Below are positions 7,042 through 10,738 of a stretch of 10,738 nucleotides of DNA, in pieces. Origin of the DNA: Bacteroidota bacterium. GTDB taxonomy: Bacteria > Bacteroidota > Bacteroidia > Flavobacteriales_F > PHOS-HE28. Positions within the stretch are counted from its first letter, which is position 1; each line of letters begins with the position of its first letter. The stretch spans positions 1-10,738 of the forward strand of contig JAEZAU010000168.1 of the NCBI GenBank assembly GCA_023430325.1, given 5' to 3'. A model generated the notes under the pieces. It saw nothing but the letters and a program-made list of their open reading frames with translations. It had not been told where the DNA came from and ran no database searches. The position numbers and the translations under genes were made by a program.

Positions 7042-7875
7042 TCATGGCCGGTCCTGAACACAGAACCAGATGGGTCTCTGATAGAATTCACTCCACACGC
7101 TGACCTCGTATCGTTCGCGCAACCATTTGTCGAGCGAATCATCCCCCGGCAGTTCATCCATCCGGAACGCCTCGTAGGTTATCGGCAGATCCCCATCTCC
7201 TTTACAGGCGAATGAAACGGAAAGAATGTTCCATCCAGCTCCTTCGAGCAGTCTGCGCGTGAATAGAAATTTGCCCACCTGATCTTCCTTAGCGACCAAG
7301 GGCAGGCTTTTATCTCCCCGCCAATTGTACCCCATCTGGAATATCAGTTTGCGCGCTGAACCTTGGGCCGTTCGTAAATAGTTAATGCCATATTCGGCGA
7401 ATGCATTCCTGTCCGGCACCAGGTCGGGGTCGAAATCATGGCCTGCATGATGCAATATGTTGAGATGCAACATCACATCAAAATCACCCAACGATCCCAC
7501 GTTGGCGAGATCGGCAGATCGATCGATGACATCCACGGAGGAATACTCTCCCACATCAGCCAGTATCTCGATGATATCGGCATGAGTCCTGTTCCTTTCA
7601 CATGCCGTGATCTTCAATCCAGGAAGATCGGCTGCCAACGACAGCGTGAAAAATCCAGTGTTAGCACCCACATCTATCACAGTGGCCGCACCGGACGAGC
7701 GGACGAGTTCTTTGATCAGCGGATATCTTGTTCTGTCCCCGCGCCATTCTTCGTTCACATTGAACTGCATCCCTAAACGTGCAGCCAGTTCCGATGGCAA
7801 GGTTTGATACTGACCATGTTTACTGGTGATCGCGTAAAGGGCTTCCAGCGATCTTTTTTGGTCTTCCAAGTTCAT
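7042..7875 (-). CDS. Class I SAM-dependent methyltransferase
   Basis: A 277-residue putative methyltransferase. The SAM-binding motif I is TVIDVGANTGFF (residues 65-76), followed by an acidic residue at the end of the second strand (ACERN, E93) that would hold the SAM ribose. The motif HLNILHHAG (137-145) matches the 'LxxLHH' motif-IV region of CmoB- and FkbM-like enzymes. About 60 residues precede the fold and the C-terminal third (from about residue 170) is presumably substrate-specific. The target is not predictable from sequence; a sugar hydroxyl, or the group added by the neighbouring ATP-grasp enzyme, fits the context. It lies 15 nt after the ATP-grasp stop and 29 nt before the next methyltransferase. 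The start ATG has no Shine-Dalgarno in front (CCCGACAATG). This family also contains non-methyltransferase Rossmann proteins, but the intact motif I argues for SAM use. Confidence 0.8.
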   Translation of the reverse strand: MNLEDQKRSLEALYAITSKHGQYQTLPSELAARLGMQFNVNEEWRGDRTRYPLIKELVRSSGAATVIDVGANTGFFTLSLAADLPGLKITACERNRTHADIIEILADVGEYSSVDVIDRSADLANVGSLGDFDVMLHLNILHHAGHDFDPDLVPDRNAFAEYGINYLRTAQGSARKLIFQMGYNWRGDKSLPLVAKEDQVGKFLFTRRLLEGAGWNILSVSFACKGDGDLPITYEAFRMDELPGDDSLDKWLRERYEVSVWSEFYQRPIWFCVQDRP

Positions 7876-7890
7876 TGTCGGGAGTTCTGC

Positions 7891-9012
7891 TCAACCCGCG
7901 CAAAGATCATCCATCAGACACGATATGGAGTCCTTTCGCATATAAACATCGTTCGGCAACGCCGCTAGCAACGCCATCAGCACCTCATGACGCGATGCAT
8001 GGCGGGCCAGACCTTTTCCCGAACGAAGAGCTTGAACAACGCCTCCGGACCACAGGTATTTCCGGGAAGTTGGTTCAGGTAAGGGCAGCTCATATCCATG
8101 ATCGTTCAGAAATGCTTCGAAGAGTCCCATGCCTGCGTCCAACGTGAGTTGGAGAGGTCCCCAACAGCGGGGGTTCGCTTCGATGGCAACGAACCGGTCC
8201 TCAGAAGTGCGCTTGATCTCCACCATCAACCATCCCGCGTATCCGGTAGAGGCCAGTGCATTCCCATACTTTGCTACCACTGTCGGATCAAAAGCTTTGG
8301 ACGAGGAAGCAAGCACTATGGATTTTCCTCTTCCTTGTTGCAGGATGTTGCGTTGAACACCTGTGACAAATGCACCATTCCGTCCGACGTAATACAGAAG
8401 ATACCAGCTTTCTCCTATAACGAATTCTTCAAAGTAGTAGTCGTCCATTCTATGCCTCCCCAACAACTCCCGGCGATCATGCTCAGATAATACAAGATGA
8501 GGATAGAGTATTTCACCAGTGGCGGTTAAGTTCACCCTCGGCTTCGCCACGAACGGTAGGGTTAGTGTCGCTGGGTCATCCTTCACGTACAGCGTTGGCG
8601 TATCGAGTCGGTTGGAAGCACAGAAATCACGGAATGTGGCCTTGTTCGTGAGCCGATGGTACAGGTCCTTCTGGCATAAGGAAAGTTCTATCCCATGCCT
8701 GCTGAGATCTTCTCGCAGATCAAGCAGGTGCAAGTTCAGGTATTCGGATGTTGGGCAAAGGACCCAGGGTCGATCGCCATATAGTGAGCGTGCCTCAGCT
8801 ACGGCACCAACGATCTGTTCGAGTGCCACCTTCCCATGTGTCCTCCGGGATAAAAAATGTGGCGCATAGACGCTCCGATCGAGCAGATCGGTGTTGCGGC
8901 GGCCGATCAATGCAAAAGGAATGTGGTATCGTGAAAAACCACGACATAGCGCGAGTACAGCCCGGTCGTTCGATCCTGAGAACAGGATGAATCCGGGCTT
9001 GTTCCGATCCAT
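7891..9012 (-). CDS. ATP-grasp carboxylate-amine ligase-like protein
   Basis: This 373-residue protein has the ATP-grasp layout. An N-terminal pre-ATP-grasp Rossmann-like part runs about residues 7-115 (GFILFSGSNDRAV at the start). The grasp core has the nucleotide-binding lysines K124 (NKATFRDFC) and K157 (PFVAKPR), the adenine-hinge stretch YYFEEFVIGES (193-202), and metal-binding acids E265 (LMVEIKR) and E278/N280 (IEANPRCWG). The family couples a carboxylate to an amine through an acyl-phosphate. Such orphan ligases occur in polysaccharide clusters and their substrates are mostly unknown. Lying immediately after a sugar aminotransferase, with no acetyl- or formyltransferase seen in the window, it may acylate the new sugar amine with an amino acid or other acid; that is inference. 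A GGAG sits close before the ATG. Fifteen bases separate it from the following methyltransferase. No membrane segment is evident, so it is probably cytosolic. Confidence 0.82.
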   Translation of the reverse strand: MDRNKPGFILFSGSNDRAVLALCRGFSRYHIPFALIGRRNTDLLDRSVYAPHFLSRRTHGKVALEQIVGAVAEARSLYGDRPWVLCPTSEYLNLHLLDLREDLSRHGIELSLCQKDLYHRLTNKATFRDFCASNRLDTPTLYVKDDPATLTLPFVAKPRVNLTATGEILYPHLVLSEHDRRELLGRHRMDDYYFEEFVIGESWYLLYYVGRNGAFVTGVQRNILQQGRGKSIVLASSSKAFDPTVVAKYGNALASTGYAGWLMVEIKRTSEDRFVAIEANPRCWGPLQLTLDAGMGLFEAFLNDHGYELPLPEPTSRKYLWSGGVVQALRSGKGLARHASRHEVLMALLAALPNDVYMRKDSISCLMDDLCAG

Positions 9013-9020
9013 TGCTCCGA

Positions 9021-10172
9021 TCAGCGTAGAGATGCGTTGAATGAGTCGATCACGCGATCAACGTCTTCTTCGGACAATCCTGGGTACAATGGCAGACAAA
9101 GCATTCTCCTTGCCATGTTCTCACTGACCGGCATGGCCACATATGGCACATATGGCAGTTCATTCAAGGAAGGAAAGAAGTATCTGCGTGTGTTCACTCC
9201 CTTCTCCATCATCCGGGTAAGAACCTGTTCCCGTGTGGCGTGATCCTTGAGCATAACTGGATAATAGGAATAATTGTACCGCAGTGCCTCAGGAAGCACA
9301 GGTCTGTTAATATCCGATCCTACGAATGCTTCATCATATTGTTCAGTGATGGCTTTTCGCTGTTCCCGGATCTGATCAAGGTATGGTAATAACGACAACC
9401 CCATGGCGGCATGCAACTCGCTCATTTTCGCATTCATGCCAAGCATGTAGTGATCATCACCATAGTGACCGAAACTTCGCATGAGCCTGAGATCGCGTTC
9501 AAATGAGGTGTCCGTAAGGATCACCGCACCACCTTCCACCGTGTGGAACAGTTTGGTGGCATGAAAGCTCAGTATGCTCGCGTCTCCCCAGGACAAAATA
9601 CTGCGTTGTTTGAATTGAACATCGAAGGCATGAGCCGCATCGTATATCACCTTAAGACCATGCTTCTTCGCGATCGCCTCTATGGATTCCACATCGCATG
9701 GTATGCCATAAACGTGCGTGGCGAGGATCGCTGTGGTATCTGGTGTTATCGCCGCTTCGATGAGTTCAGGGTCTATGCAGAGCGTATCCGGTCTGATATC
9801 AACGTAGACCGGCTCGCATCTTTCCCACAGGATCGCACTTGTTGTAGCTACATAACTATAAGGCGTGGTGATCACCTTTCCCTTTACTCCCAATGCCCTG
9901 AGCGCAAGTTGTAGGGCCAGCGTGCCGTTGGCAAAGAGCGAGAGATGCGGAACATCGAATCTGGCCCGAAGGATCTCCTCCAATTCACGATGGATCGGGC
10001 CATTGTTCGTCAATACATGTGACTTCCAGATCTTCTGGAGCTGAACAGTGAATTCCTCTATCGGCGGTACAAAGCTCTTTGTTACATAAATGGCCGGTTT
10101 CGATGCGTCTACAACTGAATGATCGCTGGTCGCATGATCCCAACCGGACAGGTCATCTTCCGTCGCGTTCAT
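9021..10172 (-). CDS. DegT/DnrJ/EryC1/StrS-family PLP sugar aminotransferase (VioA-like)
   Basis: A 383-residue fold-type I aminotransferase acting on a nucleotide-linked keto-sugar. Visible landmarks are the phosphate-loop ANGT (residues 81-84), the cofactor aspartate in YDAAHAFD (D178), and the Schiff-base lysine K207 in SFHATKLFHTVEGGA. The FHATKxFxTxEGGA form resembles VioA-type enzymes, which transaminate dTDP-4-keto-6-deoxyglucose to dTDP-4-amino-4,6-dideoxyglucose (viosamine). Related QdtB/FdtB or perosamine-type substrates cannot be excluded. The conserved core normally begins at a stretch like IYVTKxFxPP, here at residues 28-37, so about 27 extra N-terminal residues precede it; no other usable start codon lies between. 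The start is fixed by the ATGA overlap with wzt. Eight bases separate it from the ATP-grasp gene, implying linked function. The sugar nucleotide precursor genes (RmlA/B type) are not in the window. Confidence 0.88.
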   Translation of the reverse strand: MNATEDDLSGWDHATSDHSVVDASKPAIYVTKSFVPPIEEFTVQLQKIWKSHVLTNNGPIHRELEEILRARFDVPHLSLFANGTLALQLALRALGVKGKVITTPYSYVATTSAILWERCEPVYVDIRPDTLCIDPELIEAAITPDTTAILATHVYGIPCDVESIEAIAKKHGLKVIYDAAHAFDVQFKQRSILSWGDASILSFHATKLFHTVEGGAVILTDTSFERDLRLMRSFGHYGDDHYMLGMNAKMSELHAAMGLSLLPYLDQIREQRKAITEQYDEAFVGSDINRPVLPEALRYNYSYYPVMLKDHATREQVLTRMMEKGVNTRRYFFPSLNELPYVPYVAMPVSENMARRMLCLPLYPGLSEEDVDRVIDSFNASLR

Positions 10173-10738
10173 CGTATCCAGGCCATTTTAGGTCTGAGAA
10201 CCCCCACCCATCGATTATACCATGTGCTCTTTCTTGATGGTTCCTGGATCTCAATGTGAATGGCATCGCTTATATGCAGCACCGAACGGCTCTTTCTCCA
10301 GAAACCCAATGTCACGCGATAACCACCGTCATTGAGTAGGTCGGCAGGGATCTGGCAGATGAGCTTGGCAGGTCCTCTTGGCCATATACTCCGCCTGCCA
10401 ACAGATTCTTCCATATCAGTGACGAACGCGACCACATCAGCGGAAGTAAGTATGGCAAGTCTGATGTTCAGGTCCTCATCATCGATCGCTTGGTTCACGA
10501 TCTCGATCTCGATCTGAATAGCATCAGAGATGAAGAATGCCCCATCATCCCTGCTGCTGATCGCCCTTACGCTCCTTACATAGAACTCGTCGGTCCCGGG
10601 TGCATTCCCTTCCTCCCAGACCTGCTCATGCGTACTGGGACTATAATTCTCCAGGTATTCCGAGATCACCTCGTCAGTGGGTCCATCGCGGCGTACCAGC
10701 CCTTTCTCCATCCACACGATGCGGGTGGAGAGTGCCCG
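10169..10738 (-). CDS. wzt: Wzt-type ABC transporter ATP-binding protein, C-terminal part (partial, cut by right edge)
   Basis: The frame stays open through the window edge, giving the last 189 residues. The first residues (RALSTRIVWMEKGLVRRDG) match the end of an ABC ATPase domain of the polysaccharide-export type, just after the switch histidine, where families read 'LCDRAIWLxKG'. Then comes a linker (DEVISEYLENY) and a region of about 145 residues rich in alternating beta-type segments, including IQIEIEIVNQ and YRVTLGFWRKSRSVLHISDAIHIEI. It closes with GVLRPKMAW, close to the VRPKLxW ending of many Wzt C-terminal domains. In characterised Wzt proteins this beta-sandwich binds the finished, often end-modified, glycan before ATP-driven export across the inner membrane. 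Walker A/B and the partner permease Wzm would lie to the right, outside the window. Its stop overlaps the next gene's start by four bases (ATGA). The ABC assignment is firm; which polysaccharide it carries is unknown. Confidence 0.85.
   Translation of the reverse strand, partial: RALSTRIVWMEKGLVRRDGPTDEVISEYLENYSPSTHEQVWEEGNAPGTDEFYVRSVRAISSRDDGAFFISDAIQIEIEIVNQAIDDEDLNIRLAILTSADVVAFVTDMEESVGRRSIWPRGPAKLICQIPADLLNDGGYRVTLGFWRKSRSVLHISDAIHIEIQEPSRKSTWYNRWVGVLRPKMAWIR

Noticed and set aside
9139..9160. Repeated CATATGGCA words with NdeI-like palindromes
   Set aside because: They encode the PYVPYVAM stretch of the aminotransferase, where the peptide itself repeats; no sign of a binding site or mobile-element end.
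10499..10516. GATCTC tandem hexamer repeat
   Set aside because: Under three units, and it encodes the alternating Ile-Glu of a beta strand in the Wzt domain; fully explained by coding.

Overview
This window is a single-strand run of twelve tightly packed genes, all read on the minus strand (right to left). It is part of a surface-polysaccharide locus (O-antigen, capsule or exopolysaccharide type) that appears to use the ABC-transporter export route. Both ends are cut: the right edge lies inside a Wzt-like ABC ATPase and the left edge inside a GT4-type glycosyltransferase. I see no tRNA, rRNA, CRISPR array, insertion sequence or clear terminator, and no gene-free stretch longer than about 70 bases.

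Reading in the direction of transcription (10738 to 1), the order is: (1) C-terminal half of a Wzt-type ATP-binding protein with its cargo-binding domain; (2) a DegT/VioA-type PLP sugar aminotransferase; (3) an ATP-grasp ligase; (4) and (5) two different class I SAM methyltransferases; (6) a GT2 glycosyltransferase of the EGDDxW type; (7) a WbbL/rhamnosyltransferase-like GT2; (8), (9), (10) three consecutive, mutually related GT2 enzymes sharing an unusual C-terminal region; (11) a third class I methyltransferase; (12) the N-terminal part of a GT4 glycosyltransferase. Junctions are ATGA or TGATG overlaps or gaps of 3 to 69 nt, so this reads as one operon with translational coupling.

A working model: the aminotransferase makes a 4-amino-4,6-dideoxy (viosamine-like) nucleotide sugar, the ATP-grasp enzyme puts an amide-linked group on that amine, and one or more methyltransferases finish the residue. 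The glycosyltransferases build the chain on the cytoplasmic face. The Wzt C-terminal domain recognises the finished chain, possibly its modified end, and exports it. No polymerase or flippase is seen, as expected for ABC-dependent export, but the window is too short to prove their absence.

The host is most likely a member of Bacteroidota (Flavobacteriales-like) of intermediate GC. The evidence is that most starts lack a good Shine-Dalgarno sequence, two gaps carry matches to the Bacteroidota -7 element TAnnTTTG, and the LLNQDAW/FFHYWEDDNY GT2 variant resembles ones I know from that phylum. This assignment is an inference. GATC is strikingly abundant (about 155 sites by eye).
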